Shown: positions 27,361 to 38,169, counted from the first letter of the stretch. The stretch: DNA of 64,000 nucleotides from Methylocystis echinoides (GCF_027923385.1 NZ_BSEC01000001.1:3074001-3138000); one strand, 5' to 3'. Notes: generated by a model not told the origin, from the letters alone. Made by a program: numbers and translations.

Positions 27361-28359
27361 CTAACCACCCGTTTTCTTGGTCTTGTGCGGAGCCGCCGCC
27401 TCACGCGCGGCGACCGCTTCTTCCGTCAGGCGAACCGCGACACGATCCGTCTCGCGCAGGTCGATCGACATGATGTCCTTGTCGAGGATGCGGGCTTCGT
27501 GTTGCAGGCGCAGCAAGGTGAGAATGGCGCGGCCCGGATCGTCCTCGGGCAGTTTGACCTGCACGCCATTGGTCATGTCGAGATCCCAGCGACGCCCGGC
27601 CACCAGCACGCCCGCTTTCACGCGGCGCGACAGATCGCCCAGGGTCTTGAGCATCTCCAGAAATTCCGGCAGCCGCTTCTGCGCGCCCTCGCCGACGACG
27701 AAGGGCAGGCCGAGGTAGCGCTCGTCGCGCAGTTCGTCGATGGCGACGCCGTCTTCCGCGACGACCGACACGCGGCCGTCCTGCTGCCACAGCGCATGCG
27801 GACGGCGCTCCTCCACCGCGATGACGAGACGGTTGGGATAGAGCTTCATCACCCGCGCCGACTTGATGAGCGGGATCGCCATCAGCTTCTCGCGCACGCC
27901 GGCGGCGTCGAGGAAGGGCAGCGAGTTGCGGCCGTCGACGCCCGAGGCCGCGAGCAACTCCTTCTCGGTGAGGCGCGCCTGGCCGGAGATCGTCACCGCC
28001 GAAATTTCAAAGCCGAGGGTGCGGGCGGCAATGTCCCAGGGCGCGCCCTCGCGCGCCACGAGCGCGTCATAGCCGCCGTTCTGCTTCATGCCGACGAAGG
28101 CGACGAGGCCGAACAGCAGGACGAGGCCGAGGAGCCCCATGCCAGGGCGGCCGAGGAAAGCGTAACGTTCCAGCGCCGGGATCGACCCGGCGTGACGGCG
28201 CGCATAGGCGGGCGAAACGGAGGGGCCAGCCGGCGCGGCGCCGGAGACCGGGGCGCCCGCCATGGCGGCGCTGGGCTGCGCGGCCGTGAAATGCGCAGCC
28301 GCAAGGGGAGCCGATAACGACTCCCTCAACGATCGCAGGATGCGTCCTCCACCATCCAT
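27361..28359 (-). CDS. ftsQ: Cell division protein FtsQ
   Basis: Bitopic division protein that links early and late divisome components with FtsB and FtsL. The 332-residue product has a cytoplasmic Ala/Pro-rich N-terminus of about 70 residues, one membrane helix (GLLGLVLLFGLVAFVG), a POTRA domain (EISAVTISGQARLTEKELLA) and the FtsQ beta domain. I chose ATG 28359, which overlaps the end of ddl by 34 bases; an open frame reaches further into ddl but looks non-coding. The tail (APHKTKKTGG) is basic. Confidence 0.93.
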   Translation of the reverse strand: MDGGGRILRSLRESLSAPLAAAHFTAAQPSAAMAGAPVSGAAPAGPSVSPAYARRHAGSIPALERYAFLGRPGMGLLGLVLLFGLVAFVGMKQNGGYDALVAREGAPWDIAARTLGFEISAVTISGQARLTEKELLAASGVDGRNSLPFLDAAGVREKLMAIPLIKSARVMKLYPNRLVIAVEERRPHALWQQDGRVSVVAEDGVAIDELRDERYLGLPFVVGEGAQKRLPEFLEMLKTLGDLSRRVKAGVLVAGRRWDLDMTNGVQVKLPEDDPGRAILTLLRLQHEARILDKDIMSIDLRETDRVAVRLTEEAVAAREAAAPHKTKKTGG

Positions 28360-29249
28360 TTGACTAGCTCGCCGAACGTAAAACCTGCATAAGCCGCCAT
28401 TTCTGGCACGAGCGAGGTCTCCGTCATTCCCGGCTGCGTATTCACTTCCAGCACCACGAGCGCGCCCGAACCGTCGGGGCCATCGTCGTACCGGAAGTCC
28501 GCGCGGCTGACGCCGCGGCAACCGAGAGCTCTATGAGCCTCGATCGCTAAATGTTGGGCTGTTTGGTAAATTTTCTCTTTAAGATTTGCCGGAAGGAGGT
28601 GTTTTGAACCGCCTTTTGCGTATTTGGCGTGATAGTCGTACCACCCCCCGTCCGCCGCGACGATCTCGATCACGTCCAGCGCCCGGTCGCCCATGACCGC
28701 GCAGGTCAGCTCGCGGCCGGGGATGAACTGCTCGGCGAGCATCAGATCGCCATGCGACCAGTCGGGCGCCGAAAGCTCGGCCGGCGGCGGCGCGCCCGCG
28801 TCCTTCACGATGAAGACGCCGAAGGAAGAGCCCTCCGAGACGGGCTTGAGCACATAGGGGACCGGCAGCACATGCGCCTTCGCCGCCTCCAGCCGGTGCA
28901 CCACGCGGCCCAGCGGCACGGGCACGCCGGCGGCGGCCATGACCACCTTGGCGACGTCCTTCTTCATCGCCACGGAGGACGCCAGCACCCCCGAATGGGT
29001 GTAGGGAATGCGCAGCAGCTCGAGCACGCCCTGAATGCAGCCGTCCTCGCCAAATTTGCCGTGCAGCGCGTTGAAGGCGACATCCGGCTTCAGGCTCGCC
29101 AGCACATTGGCGACGTCATGGCCCACATCGACCGGCGTGACGCGAAACCCCTGCTCTCCCAGAGCCTTTGCGCAGGCCGCGCCGGAGCGCAGCGAAATCT
29201 CGCGTTCGGCGGAAAGCCCGCCCATCAGCACGGCGACGTGTTTGGTCAT
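28326..29249 (-). CDS. ddl: D-alanine-D-alanine ligase
   Basis: ATP-grasp enzyme that makes the D-Ala-D-Ala dipeptide for peptidoglycan. The 307-residue product shows VLMGGLSAEREISLRSG at the N-terminus, NALHGKFGEDGCIQG, the ATP-grasp loop (LKPVSEGSSFGV), and the metal-binding VLEVNTQPGMTETSLVP. Conserved cytoplasmic DdlB type, length normal. It lies between the GT-C-like gene (47 bases away) and ftsQ (34-base overlap). Confidence 0.97.
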   Translation of the reverse strand: MTKHVAVLMGGLSAEREISLRSGAACAKALGEQGFRVTPVDVGHDVANVLASLKPDVAFNALHGKFGEDGCIQGVLELLRIPYTHSGVLASSVAMKKDVAKVVMAAAGVPVPLGRVVHRLEAAKAHVLPVPYVLKPVSEGSSFGVFIVKDAGAPPPAELSAPDWSHGDLMLAEQFIPGRELTCAVMGDRALDVIEIVAADGGWYDYHAKYAKGGSKHLLPANLKEKIYQTAQHLAIEAHRALGCRGVSRADFRYDDGPDGSGALVVLEVNTQPGMTETSLVPEMAAYAGFTFGELVKWMVEDASCDR

Positions 29250-29296
29250 GTCTGTCTCTTGATGTTGGCGGGGAAAACGCGCGTCGGCCGGGCGGG

Positions 29297-30853
29297 TCAG
29301 CGCGGCGTTCGGGTCCAGATTTCAATCTCCTCGGCCTGCGCGGTCCTCTCGTAACCGTCGAGCGCGCCTGCCGCTTCCGGCTGTTTCAGCACCCATTCGC
29401 GCGTTCCTTTGTCCTCGACGATGATGACGTCCGGCCGCCCCTCGCGCACATCCTCGACGAAGCCCGCGAGATCGCGGCGGCGCCACGCTTCGAGCCGCGC
29501 GCGCGTGGCGTCGTCCGGCGCATCGCTCAGCAGATGGGCGGCGAAACTCGCCATCCACAGCGCATTGGGCCGGCCAACCCACGTCCCGCCGAGCTGGCGG
29601 GTGACGGGATGGCCAAAATCCAGTTGCCGCGCCATGGCGATCAGACGCGGGCGCGGGGGCGCGACGCCGGCGATCGCGGCGCGTAGGCCCGCATGTTCTT
29701 CGAGATTGGTCAGTAGAGGCGCGGCGCCGAAGAGCGCCGGGGCGACGAAGAAGATCGGCACGAAGACGAATTTGAAGACGCGGCCTTCGCGGGCGGCGCG
29801 GGCGCGCGGATGCGGGTCGAGCGCGAAAAAGCACCACGCCATGAGCGCGAGCGCGAGGCCCGGCCAGGCATGATTGGACCAGCCCTTCCCCTGAATGAAG
29901 AAGCCGAGCAGGAACCCCAGGGAGGCGAAGGCGCAGACTCGCGCGGCCGCCGGCAGCACGAAACCGGGCGCCGCCGGCGGATGCGCGAAGCCGCGCGCGG
30001 AAACGACCGCCAGCGCGAGCAGCGCCGCAATGTTGAAGGGCGCCGCCGTTTGGAGCGCGAGCTTGAACCAGGCGTCGCGCGCCGGCTGATAGACGTCGAC
30101 GATCACCGGCAGCGCGTAGTGCGTATAGGCCGGAAAGAAGAGGAGCGTCATGGCGGCGTAAAGGAGGCAGAGGGCGGCGGCGGCGAACATTTCCGCCGAG
30201 ATCAGCAGCCGCGGCGAACGCTCGCGCAGCGCCAGCGCCACGGCCGGCAGGATGATCGCCAGCACGAAGAACGGCTTGAAACAGACGGCGACGCCGGCGC
30301 CGAGCCCCGCGAGCAGGCGCAGCGGCGTCGCCACGCGACCGCCTTCCGCGCGCACGTCGAGGGTCGCGAGCATGGGCGCCAGCGCCAGCAACGCCACATG
30401 CTCCCGCTCGGCGAAAACAATCTCCGGCGTGACGAGCAGCAGGAAGATGGCGGCGTTGAGCAGAAGGCCCCAGTCCTCGCGCGAACGGCGCGCGCCGCCG
30501 CGAAAGATCGCCGCGCACAGCGTCAACGAAACAAAGGCGGCGAAGAAGACGAGGGCCGCAACCACGGGCTCGACCGCGAGGCCGAGCGCGCGCGCGAGTT
30601 TCACCGCCGGGACCAGCATCAGAAACGCCGCCGGCGGATTGGGATCGGTGATGTCGACGTAAGGAACGGCGCCGTCGGCGACCTTCTCGGCGAAAGTGAT
30701 GAACCAGGACACGTCGCAATCGATATGCCCGACGAGCTGCTGCACGACGGCCACGGCGACGAGCGCGAGCGTGGTCCATGGACTGGCGAGAACGGCCGCC
30801 AGTCTCGGAGCTTCCTTATCGACCATCATGCCGCGCGACGTAAGCAGGCTCAT
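29297..30853 (-). CDS. Polytopic membrane protein, probable GT-C-type glycosyltransferase
   Basis: A 518-residue protein with about ten hydrophobic helices and a soluble C-terminal part (from about residue 385). After the first helix comes HIDCDVSWFITFAEKVADG and VPYVDITDPNPPAAF, the acidic first loop plus G-x-x-PY-x-D pattern typical of ArnT/PMT-like GT-C enzymes that use polyprenyl-phosphate sugars. The C-terminal part includes FGHPVTRQLGGTWVGRPNAL. Its ATG lies one base after the murB stop (TGAGATG), so it is translated with the cell-wall genes. It is not a usual member of the dcw cluster. Donor and acceptor are unknown; a role in wall or envelope glycan modification is an inference. Confidence 0.72.
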   Translation of the reverse strand: MSLLTSRGMMVDKEAPRLAAVLASPWTTLALVAVAVVQQLVGHIDCDVSWFITFAEKVADGAVPYVDITDPNPPAAFLMLVPAVKLARALGLAVEPVVAALVFFAAFVSLTLCAAIFRGGARRSREDWGLLLNAAIFLLLVTPEIVFAEREHVALLALAPMLATLDVRAEGGRVATPLRLLAGLGAGVAVCFKPFFVLAIILPAVALALRERSPRLLISAEMFAAAALCLLYAAMTLLFFPAYTHYALPVIVDVYQPARDAWFKLALQTAAPFNIAALLALAVVSARGFAHPPAAPGFVLPAAARVCAFASLGFLLGFFIQGKGWSNHAWPGLALALMAWCFFALDPHPRARAAREGRVFKFVFVPIFFVAPALFGAAPLLTNLEEHAGLRAAIAGVAPPRPRLIAMARQLDFGHPVTRQLGGTWVGRPNALWMASFAAHLLSDAPDDATRARLEAWRRRDLAGFVEDVREGRPDVIIVEDKGTREWVLKQPEAAGALDGYERTAQAEEIEIWTRTPR

Positions 30854-30854
30854 C

Positions 30855-31775
30855 TCAGGGGACCCCGATGCGCTTGATTTCCCAATGCAGCTCGACGCCG
30901 CTCGTTTCCTTGACGCGGCCGCGAACCGTTTCGCCCAGCGTCTCGATGTCGGCGGCGGTGGCGTGGCCGCGATTGATGAGGAAGTTGCAGTGCATCTCGC
31001 TCACCTGCGCGTCGCCGACGACGAGCCCGCGACAGCCGGCGGCGTCGATCAACTGCCAGGCCTTGTGGCCGTCCGGATTCTTGAAGGTCGAGCCGCCGGT
31101 CTTTTCCTTGATCGGCTGCGAGGCTTCGCGCGCGGCGGTGATGCGGTCCATCTCGGCGTGGATCGCCTGCGCATCGCCGGGCCGGCCCTGATAGAGCGCC
31201 TGCGTGAAGATCACGTCCTCGGGCGCCGCGCAGTGGCGGTAGGTGTAACCCATGTCGGCGTTGGTGAAGACGCGGATGTTTCCGTCGCGGTCGACGCCGC
31301 GCGCTTCGATCAGCGTGTCCTTCGTCTCGCCGCCATGCGCGCCGGCGTTCATGCGCAGCGCGCCGCCGATCCCGCCGGGAATGCCGCGATAGAAGGCGAG
31401 ACCTTCGATGCCTGCGTCGGCGGCGGCGCGCGCGGCCTTCACATCCGGCACGGCGGCGCCGACGCGCAGGCGGCGCCCGTCCTCGACCTTTATCTCGCCG
31501 AAACCCTTTGCGGAGAGACGGATCACCACGCCCATCACGCCGCCGTCGCGCACGATGAGATTGGAGCCGAGACCGATGACGGTGACGGGGATTTCCTTCG
31601 GCAGGCGCGCGAGGAAATAGGCGAGATCGGCCTCGTCCGCCGGCATGAAGAGAAGCTGGGCCGGCCCGCCGACGCGAAACCAGGTGTAGGGCGCGAGCGG
31701 CTCGTTGGAGGCGAGCTTGCCGCGCAGCTCGGGCATGAGTTCGGTGAGCCCGGGAGTGAGGTCGGGGAAGGTCAT
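30855..31775 (-). CDS. murB: UDP-N-acetylenolpyruvoylglucosamine reductase
   Basis: FAD enzyme that reduces UDP-GlcNAc-enolpyruvate to UDP-MurNAc. The 306-residue product has the FAD-binding region ([30 protein letters not shown]), the [20 protein letters not shown] signature, [10 protein letters not shown] with the catalytic Ser, and [17 protein letters not shown] near the end. Type I length. The start at 31775 is separated from murC by a palindromic repeat, whereas its stop is coupled to the next gene. Confidence 0.97.
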   Translation of the reverse strand: MTFPDLTPGLTELMPELRGKLASNEPLAPYTWFRVGGPAQLLFMPADEADLAYFLARLPKEIPVTVIGLGSNLIVRDGGVMGVVIRLSAKGFGEIKVEDGRRLRVGAAVPDVKAARAAADAGIEGLAFYRGIPGGIGGALRMNAGAHGGETKDTLIEARGVDRDGNIRVFTNADMGYTYRHCAAPEDVIFTQALYQGRPGDAQAIHAEMDRITAAREASQPIKEKTGGSTFKNPDGHKAWQLIDAAGCRGLVVGDAQVSEMHCNFLINRGHATAADIETLGETVRGRVKETSGVELHWEIKRIGVP

Positions 31776-31778
31776 TTA

Positions 31779-31934
31779 CCCCCTCCCCACCCCTCCCCCG
31801 CTTCGCGGGAGAGGGAGCAGATCGTGGCCTTCATCGGCAGTGCTGATCGTGAGCGTCCCCTCTCCCGCCATAGCCCGTCGAGAGACGGGCGTCCTTACGG
31901 ACACCCTTTGGCGAGGGAGGGACAGGGAGGGGGC
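31779..31934. repeat. Palindromic GC-rich element inside the dcw cluster
   Basis: A 156-bp element whose left arm (CCCCCTCCCCACCCCTCCC...) is the imperfect inverse complement of its right arm (...GAGGGAGGGACAGGGAGGGGG). Inside the arms it shares GCGGGAGAGGGAGCAGATCG with the copy at 45578. It carries about 40 extra bases near the right arm (31869-31911) including the hairpin GCCCGTC/GACGGGC. It occupies nearly the whole gap between murC and murB. Confidence 0.85.
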
Positions 31935-31951
31935 CTGGCGATAAAGACGCA

Positions 31952-33361
31952 TCATCCCTGCCCGCCCGCCGCCAGCTGCTCCGGCAGCGCATAGGCCCAT
32001 TGCGTGATGTTGCCGGCGCCGAGGCACACGACATAATCGCCCGGCGCGACGATCTCGCGCACCATGGCCGGCAGCACTTCCGGCGATGGCAGCCCCATCG
32101 CGCGGCGATGGCCGTGGGCGCGGATGGCGCCCACCAGCGCGTCGCGATCAACGCCGTCGATCGGCTGTTCGCCCGCGGCGTACACGTCGGCGACGATCAC
32201 CACATCCGCGTCATTGAAGGAGGTGGCGAAGGCGTCGAACAGCGATTGCAGGCGCGTGTAACGATGCGGCTGCATCACCGCCACGACCTTGCCTTTCGTG
32301 GAGGCGCGCGCGGCGCGCAGCACGGCGGCGATCTCGACCGGGTGATGGCCGTAATCGTCGAAAACTTGCACGCCGTTCCACTCGCCGGTGCGGGTGAAGC
32401 GGCGCTTGACGCCGCCGAAGCCCGCGAGCGCCTTGCGGATCTGCTCCGGCGACATGCCGAGCTGATAGGCCACCGTCACCGCCGCCGTCGCGTTCAGCGC
32501 ATTATGATGGCCCGGCATGGGCAATTGCAGATTTTCGAGATAGGTCGCCTGCGCGGTCTTGCGGTCGCGTAGGAGAATGTTGAAGCGTGACACGCCGCCT
32601 TCGAGATTCACATCGAGCAGCCGCACGTCGGCCTGCGGATTTTCGCCATAGGTGATGACGCGGCGATCCTCGATCTTGCCGACGAGCTCCTGCACCGTGG
32701 GATGATCGAGACACATCACCGCGAAGCCATAGAACGGCAGATTCTCGATGAAATTGCGGAAGGCTTCCTTGATGGCGTCGAAAGTGTGGAAATGGTCGAG
32801 ATGCTCGGGATCGATATTGGTGACGATGGCGACATCCGCCGGCAGCTTGAGGAAAGTGCCGTCGCTCTCGTCGGCCTCGACCACCATCCACTCGCCGGCG
32901 CCCAGCCGCGCATTGGTGCCGTAAGCGTTGATGATGCCGCCATTGATGACCGTCGGATCGAGTCCGCCGGCGTCGAGCAGGGTCGCGACGAGCGAGGTCG
33001 TCGTGGTCTTGCCATGCGTGCCGGCGATGGCGACGCATTGCTTCAGGCGCATGAGTTCTGCCAGCATTTCGGCGCGGCGCACGACCGGCAGGCGCTTGTC
33101 GCGCGCGGCGACGAGTTCGGGATTGTCGCGCTTGATCGCGGTCGAGACGACGACCACGGCGGCCTCGCCGAGGTTCTTGGCGTCGTGTCCGACGAAGACG
33201 CTCGCGCCCTTTTCGGCCAGACGCTTCACATTGGCGTTCTCGCTGGCGTCGGAGCCCTGCACCTTGTAGCCGAGATTGAGCAGCACCTCGGCGATGCCCG
33301 ACATGCCGATGCCGCCAATGCCGACGAAGTGAATGGGGCCGAGATCGCGCGGCAGTTTCAT
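31952..33361 (-). CDS. murC: UDP-N-acetylmuramate-L-alanine ligase
   Basis: ATP-dependent ligase that adds L-Ala to UDP-MurNAc. The 469-residue product begins with [17 protein letters not shown] (UDP-binding Rossmann region), has the ATP loop [16 protein letters not shown], the carbamylated-Lys/metal region [25 protein letters not shown], and [16 protein letters not shown] with VFDDYGHHP in the C-terminal domain. Normal length. murG lies 18 bases upstream in the transcript; the palindromic element separates it from murB downstream. Confidence 0.98.
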   Translation of the reverse strand: MKLPRDLGPIHFVGIGGIGMSGIAEVLLNLGYKVQGSDASENANVKRLAEKGASVFVGHDAKNLGEAAVVVVSTAIKRDNPELVAARDKRLPVVRRAEMLAELMRLKQCVAIAGTHGKTTTTSLVATLLDAGGLDPTVINGGIINAYGTNARLGAGEWMVVEADESDGTFLKLPADVAIVTNIDPEHLDHFHTFDAIKEAFRNFIENLPFYGFAVMCLDHPTVQELVGKIEDRRVITYGENPQADVRLLDVNLEGGVSRFNILLRDRKTAQATYLENLQLPMPGHHNALNATAAVTVAYQLGMSPEQIRKALAGFGGVKRRFTRTGEWNGVQVFDDYGHHPVEIAAVLRAARASTKGKVVAVMQPHRYTRLQSLFDAFATSFNDADVVIVADVYAAGEQPIDGVDRDALVGAIRAHGHRRAMGLPSPEVLPAMVREIVAPGDYVVCLGAGNITQWAYALPEQLAAGGQG

Positions 33362-33379
33362 TCCAATATTCCCATAGTT

Positions 33380-34480
33380 TCAGGAAACGCGGCGCTGCGC
33401 CACGTCCAAAAGCAAATCGGCCAGTCTGTCGGCGGCGTCGGCGACGCCAACGCGCTTCGCGGCTTCCGCAAGCGCCGCCAGTCCCTGCGGCGCCTCGATG
33501 AGCGCCGCAAGACGGGGCGTGAGAAAGGCCGGGGTGAAATTGCTCTGCCGCACCGTCTCCGCCGCGCCGGCGTCCTCGATGAAGGCGGCGTTGGCCGCCT
33601 GATCGCCGTCGAGCGAATGCGGCAGCGGCACGAACAGCGCCGGGCGGCCGATGACGGCGAGTTCCGACACGGTCGAGGCGCCGGAGCGCGAGATGACGAA
33701 ATGCGCCTGCGCGATGCGCAGCGGCAGATCCTTGAAGAAGGGCGCGATCTCGACGTTGACGCCAGCGCTTTTGTAAATCGCCTCGACGCGGGAAATGTCC
33801 TCCGCGCGGGTCTGCTGCACGAGGCGCAGCCGCGACCGGAGATGCGCCGGCAGCGCCGCGATGGCTTCCGGCACGATGTCCGCCATCACCCGCGCGCCCT
33901 GCGACCCGCCGGTGACGAGCAGACGAAAGGCCCCGTCGTCGAACGACGGATAAGGCAGCTTCGCCGCTTCCAGCACCGCCGGACGCACCGGATTGCCGGT
34001 GACGACGACCTTGCCCCTGAGCGGCGGCGGCACATTGAGATTGGGCAGGCCGGCGGCGATGCTGTCGACATGGCCGGAGAGGAAGCGGTTCGCCTTCCCC
34101 ATGATGGCGTTCGACTCATGCAGCACGGTCGGAATTTTCAGAAAGGCGGCGGCGAGCAGCGGCGGCACGGTGGGATAGCCGCCGAAACCGATGATGGCGC
34201 GCGGCGCGATCTTGCGCAGCATGCCCGCCGACTGCGCCGTGCCATAGGCAAGCTGCGCCACGGCCTGCGCCTTCGCGAGCAAGGAGCCGCCGCGCGGCGT
34301 CGCGGACGCGATGCAGTGCATGGAGCGCGCCGGAAAACTTCCGCCATAGGCGAGCGCGCGCTCGTCGGTGACGAGTTCGACGGGCACGCCGCGCGCATTG
34401 AGCGCATGGGCGAGCGCCTCCGCCGGGAAGAGATGGCCGCCGGTGCCGCCGGCGGCGAGAAGGATGGGCGCGTCGCTCAT
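33380..34480 (-). CDS. murG: Lipid II synthase MurG
   Basis: GT28 glycosyltransferase at the inner face of the membrane that adds GlcNAc to lipid I. The 366-residue product has the N-terminal GGTGGHLFPAEALA loop, IGFGGYPTVPPLLAA, LVTGGSQGARVMADI and the donor-binding ISRSGASTVSELAVIGRPALFVPLP. ATG 34480 lies one base after the ftsW stop, which fixes the start. Length and motifs are normal. Confidence 0.97.
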   Translation of the reverse strand: MSDAPILLAAGGTGGHLFPAEALAHALNARGVPVELVTDERALAYGGSFPARSMHCIASATPRGGSLLAKAQAVAQLAYGTAQSAGMLRKIAPRAIIGFGGYPTVPPLLAAAFLKIPTVLHESNAIMGKANRFLSGHVDSIAAGLPNLNVPPPLRGKVVVTGNPVRPAVLEAAKLPYPSFDDGAFRLLVTGGSQGARVMADIVPEAIAALPAHLRSRLRLVQQTRAEDISRVEAIYKSAGVNVEIAPFFKDLPLRIAQAHFVISRSGASTVSELAVIGRPALFVPLPHSLDGDQAANAAFIEDAGAAETVRQSNFTPAFLTPRLAALIEAPQGLAALAEAAKRVGVADAADRLADLLLDVAQRRVS

Positions 34481-34481
34481 G

Positions 34482-35648
34482 TCAGGCCGCTGCCGCAACG
34501 GGCGCCGGGCCGGCGCTGGCCGCAACCTGCGTCAGGACGCGCGTGCGCGGTCGCTTGCGCGTGACCGCAAGCAGGAAGCCCATGCCGAGCGACAGCGAGA
34601 TCAGCGACGAGCCGCCGTAAGAGACGAAAGGCAGCGTCATGCCCTTCGCCGGCATGAGATGCACATTCACCGCCATATTGATGCAGCTCTGCAGGCCGAA
34701 CAGCATGACGAGACCCGCCGTCGCGAAACGACAGAAGGGGTCTTCGTTGCGCGACGCGAGCAGCAGGCCGCGCACCACGATGAAGGCGAAGACCGACGCC
34801 AGCACAATGCAGACGATGACGCCAAATTCCTCGCCGATGACCGCGAAGATGAAGTCGGTGTGCGAATCCGGGAGGATGCGCTTCACCGTGCCCTCGCCCG
34901 GCCCCTTGCCGAACCATGAGCCGGCGATGAAGCTTTCGAGCGCGGTCTCGGACTGGAAGTTCGTCGGCACGCCGGCGACGGGCGGCGGCGGCTCCAGAAA
35001 GGCCTCGATGCGCGCATGGACGTGCGGCACGAATTTATAGGCGAGCCCCGCCGCCGCGACCGCGACGCCGCCAAGGCCGACAACCCAGATGAGATGCAGC
35101 CCGGCCATGAAGAACAGCGCGCCCCAGACGATCGAGACGAGCATTGTCTGACCGAAGTCGGGCTGCAGGACGAGCGGCACGATGGTCAGGGGGAACAGCA
35201 GCAAGGCGAGCAGATTGCCCGGCACGTCCTTGCGGCGCGCGCCCTCCGAAAAGGCCCAGGCGACGACGACGACAAAGGCGGGCTTGAGGAACTCGGAGGG
35301 CTGAATGCCGAAGATCCAGCGCTTGGCGCCCTTCACTTCCTGACCGAAGAACAGCGTGCCGACGACCAGCGCGAGAGAGATGACGAAGAGAACCAGCGCT
35401 GTCCGCCGCACCATGCGGGGCGAGAGGAACGATGTCCCGATCATCACCGCCACGGCCGGTAGCAGATAGGCGACCTGTCGATTGACGAAGTGGAAGGTCG
35501 GCAGATGCAGGCGCTCCGCCACCGGCGGGCTGCCGGCCATCGCGAAGACGAGGCCCGCCACGATCAGCAGGCCGATGCCGGCCAGAAGCCATCGGTCGAC
35601 CGTCCACGCCCAATCCGAGAATGCAGTGCGCTCGGCGCGGGAAATCAT
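34482..35648 (-). CDS. ftsW: Septal peptidoglycan polymerase FtsW
   Basis: SEDS-family glycosyltransferase with about ten membrane helices that polymerises lipid II at the septum together with FtsI. The 388-residue product has the family landmarks [46 protein letters not shown] and [17 protein letters not shown]. The ATG overlaps the murD stop (ATGA). The C-terminus after [12 protein letters not shown] is Ala/Pro-rich and cytoplasmic. Confidence 0.97.
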   Translation of the reverse strand: MISRAERTAFSDWAWTVDRWLLAGIGLLIVAGLVFAMAGSPPVAERLHLPTFHFVNRQVAYLLPAVAVMIGTSFLSPRMVRRTALVLFVISLALVVGTLFFGQEVKGAKRWIFGIQPSEFLKPAFVVVVAWAFSEGARRKDVPGNLLALLLFPLTIVPLVLQPDFGQTMLVSIVWGALFFMAGLHLIWVVGLGGVAVAAAGLAYKFVPHVHARIEAFLEPPPPVAGVPTNFQSETALESFIAGSWFGKGPGEGTVKRILPDSHTDFIFAVIGEEFGVIVCIVLASVFAFIVVRGLLLASRNEDPFCRFATAGLVMLFGLQSCINMAVNVHLMPAKGMTLPFVSYGGSSLISLSLGMGFLLAVTRKRPRTRVLTQVAASAGPAPVAAAA

Positions 35649-37072
35649 GGCTTACCTCCTCTGTGGGCGGCGATGATGGCGGGCAGGCCCTGCACGAGCT
35701 TGCGGAACGTGTCGCCCCGCACCTCGAAATTGGGAAACTGGTCGTAAGACGCGCAGGCCGGCGACAGCAGCACGATGGGCTCCGCGGCGCCTTCGGCGAG
35801 CGCGTCGAGCGCCGCGCGTTGGGTGGCGACGTCGAGCGTCTCGCAGCGCTCATAGGGCAGCGCGCCGTCGAGCGTGCGCGCGAAATCGTCGCTCGCGGCG
35901 CCGATGAGATAGGCCTTGCGGATGCGCGAAAAATAGGGACGCAGCGGCTCGATGCCGCCTTCCTTCGCCTTGCCGCCGATGATCCAGTAGATATCGGCAA
36001 AGCTCGCCAGCGCCTTTTCGGCGGCGTCGGCGTTGGTCGCCTTGGAGTCATTGACGAAGAGCGCGCGCTCGATGCGCCCGACCTCCTCCATGCGGTGCGG
36101 CAGGCCGGGATAGGTCAGGAGACCCTTGGCGATTTCCGCGTCCTCGAGCCCGCATTCCCAGCCGGCGGCGGCGGCGAAGGCGGCGTTCTGTGCGTTATGC
36201 GCGCCGCGCAACGCACGGGCGCCCGTCAGCGCGCCGAGCAACTCCGCCTCTTCCGGCGGATGCCCCAGTTCGCGGTAATAGACTTCGGAGCCTTCCACAT
36301 AGAAGCCCCAGTCGAGCGCGCGCAGGCCCGAAACCGGCGCGACGCGCTGCTCGGGTCGGGCATTGGCGGCGAGCCGCGCGCCAATGGCGTGGGTGTAGGG
36401 ATCGTCGACGCCGACGAGCGCGACTTCGGCGCCGGCGACCAGCCGTTCCTTCACCGCCGCGTAATTCTCCATCGTGCCGTGGCGATCAATGTGATCCGGC
36501 GTCAGATTGATGAGGATGCCGATGGTCGGATTGAGCGAGGGCGTCAGGTCGATCTGGAAGGACGAGCATTCGATGACATGAATACGCTCGTCGGAGGGCG
36601 GCTCCAGATCGAGGATCGGCACGCCGATATTGCCGCCGAGCTGCACGTCGCGCCCCGCCTCGCGCAGCATATGCGCGATGAGCGCGGTCGTCGTTGATTT
36701 GCCGTTGGTGCCCGTGATGGCGACGAAGGGCGCGCCGTAAGCGTGGGCGTTGCGTTCGCGGCAAAAAAGCTCGACGTCGCCGATGATCTCGACGCCCGCG
36801 GCGCGCGCCAGCGGCACCGTCCAGTGCGGCGTGGGATGCGTCAGCGGCACGCCGGGCGTGAGCACCAGCGCCGCGAATTGCGACCAGTCGGCGGTCGCGA
36901 GATCGTCGAGCCGCACGCCCTGCGACGCGGCCCTGGCGCGTCCCGTCTCGCCATCGTCCCAGGCGTGCACATGCGCGCCGCCGGCGATCAGCGCATGCGC
37001 GGTCGCGAGCCCCGAACCGCCGAGGCCGAAGAGCGCGACATGCTTGTCCCTGAAGGTCGTGACCGGCGTCAT
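35645..37072 (-). CDS. murD: UDP-N-acetylmuramoylalanine-D-glutamate ligase
   Basis: Adds D-Glu to UDP-MurNAc-L-Ala. The 475-residue product starts [20 protein letters not shown] (UDP-binding Rossmann), has the ATP loop [41 protein letters not shown] and the C-terminal [19 protein letters not shown] 37072 lies two bases after the mraY stop; the frame remains open upstream through mraY in another register but is not coding. It overlaps ftsW by four bases. Confidence 0.97.
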   Translation of the reverse strand: MTPVTTFRDKHVALFGLGGSGLATAHALIAGGAHVHAWDDGETGRARAASQGVRLDDLATADWSQFAALVLTPGVPLTHPTPHWTVPLARAAGVEIIGDVELFCRERNAHAYGAPFVAITGTNGKSTTTALIAHMLREAGRDVQLGGNIGVPILDLEPPSDERIHVIECSSFQIDLTPSLNPTIGILINLTPDHIDRHGTMENYAAVKERLVAGAEVALVGVDDPYTHAIGARLAANARPEQRVAPVSGLRALDWGFYVEGSEVYYRELGHPPEEAELLGALTGARALRGAHNAQNAAFAAAAGWECGLEDAEIAKGLLTYPGLPHRMEEVGRIERALFVNDSKATNADAAEKALASFADIYWIIGGKAKEGGIEPLRPYFSRIRKAYLIGAASDDFARTLDGALPYERCETLDVATQRAALDALAEGAAEPIVLLSPACASYDQFPNFEVRGDTFRKLVQGLPAIIAAHRGGKP

Positions 37073-37074
37073 GA

Positions 37075-38157
37075 TTACCTCAGCTTGAGGGTCGCAAGAC
37101 CCATGAGCGCCAGCACGAAGGAGATGATCCAGAAGCGGATGACGATCTGCGGCTCCTTCCAGCCCTTCTGCTCGAAATGATGGTGGATCGGCGCCATCAG
37201 GAAGATGCGCTTTCCGGTGGCCTTGAAATAGGCCACCTGAATGATGACCGAGGCGCCCTCCAGCACGAACAGGCCGCCGACGATCACGAGCACGAATTCC
37301 TGCTTCACAGCCACGGCCACCGTGCCGACGAGTCCGCCGAGCGCCAGCGAGCCGGTGTCGCCCATGAAGATCTGCGCCGGCGGCGCGTTGAACCACAGGA
37401 AGCCGAGCCCCGCGCCGATGAAGGCCGAGCAGACGATGGTCAGTTCGCCGACGCCCGCGACATAATTCACGCCGAGATAATTCGAGAAGATCGAATTGCC
37501 GACGAGATAGGCGAAGATCGCGAAGGCGCCGACCGCGATCATCGAGGGCACGATGGCGAGGCCGTCGAGGCCGTCGGTGAGATTGACGCAATTGCCGGCG
37601 GCGACAATGACGAAGGCGCCGAAGACGATGAAGAAGGTCCCTAGCGAACCGATGTAGCCCTTGACCATCGGAATGGCGAGTTTCGACATGTTCTCGCCGC
37701 CCACCTTCATCAGGAAGTAGCAGGCGAGGCCGGCGATGAGGAACTCCAGCGCGAGGCGCGCCTTGCCGGAGAAACCGGCGTGCGACTGCTTGGTGACCTT
37801 CAGATAGTCGTCGTAGAAGCCGATGGCGCCAAAGGAGGCCGTGACGAAGAGCACGATCCAGACGTAAGGGTTGCTGAGCTTCGCCCACAGCAGCGTCGCG
37901 CCGAACAGGCCCGACAGGATCATGAGCCCGCCCATCGTCGGCGTGCCCTTTTTCGTGAGCAGATGCGACTGCGGGCCGTCGTCCCGGATCGGCTGGCCCT
38001 TGCCCTGCCTTGCGCGCAGCGCGGCGATCGTCTCCGGCGCGAAGAAGAAGACGAAGAACAACGCCGTCGCGGCCGCCATGGCGGCGCGGAAGGTGATGTA
38101 GCGGAAGATGTTGAGCGGGCTGTACCAGGAGGACAGTTCCGCAAGCAGCGTCAGCAT
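37075..38157 (-). CDS. mraY: Phospho-MurNAc-pentapeptide transferase MraY
   Basis: Integral membrane enzyme that forms lipid I from UDP-MurNAc-pentapeptide and undecaprenyl phosphate. The 360-residue product has about ten helices and the family motifs [24 protein letters not shown] (catalytic Asp pair), [31 protein letters not shown] and [13 protein letters not shown]. Length is exactly typical. It lies 12 bases after murF and two before murD. Confidence 0.98.
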   Translation of the reverse strand: MLTLLAELSSWYSPLNIFRYITFRAAMAAATALFFVFFFAPETIAALRARQGKGQPIRDDGPQSHLLTKKGTPTMGGLMILSGLFGATLLWAKLSNPYVWIVLFVTASFGAIGFYDDYLKVTKQSHAGFSGKARLALEFLIAGLACYFLMKVGGENMSKLAIPMVKGYIGSLGTFFIVFGAFVIVAAGNCVNLTDGLDGLAIVPSMIAVGAFAIFAYLVGNSIFSNYLGVNYVAGVGELTIVCSAFIGAGLGFLWFNAPPAQIFMGDTGSLALGGLVGTVAVAVKQEFVLVIVGGLFVLEGASVIIQVAYFKATGKRIFLMAPIHHHFEQKGWKEPQIVIRFWIISFVLALMGLATLKLR

Positions 38158-38169
38158 ATATCGGCTTCC

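Noticed and set aside
31779..31934. Intrinsic terminator between murC and murB
   Set aside because: The arms are very long, imperfect and without a T run; the same element occurs elsewhere, so a mobile repeat is the better explanation. An effect on transcription is still possible.
31776..32151. Small frames in the murC-murB gap
   Set aside because: They run through the palindromic element and the end of murC in the wrong frame, with no ribosome site.
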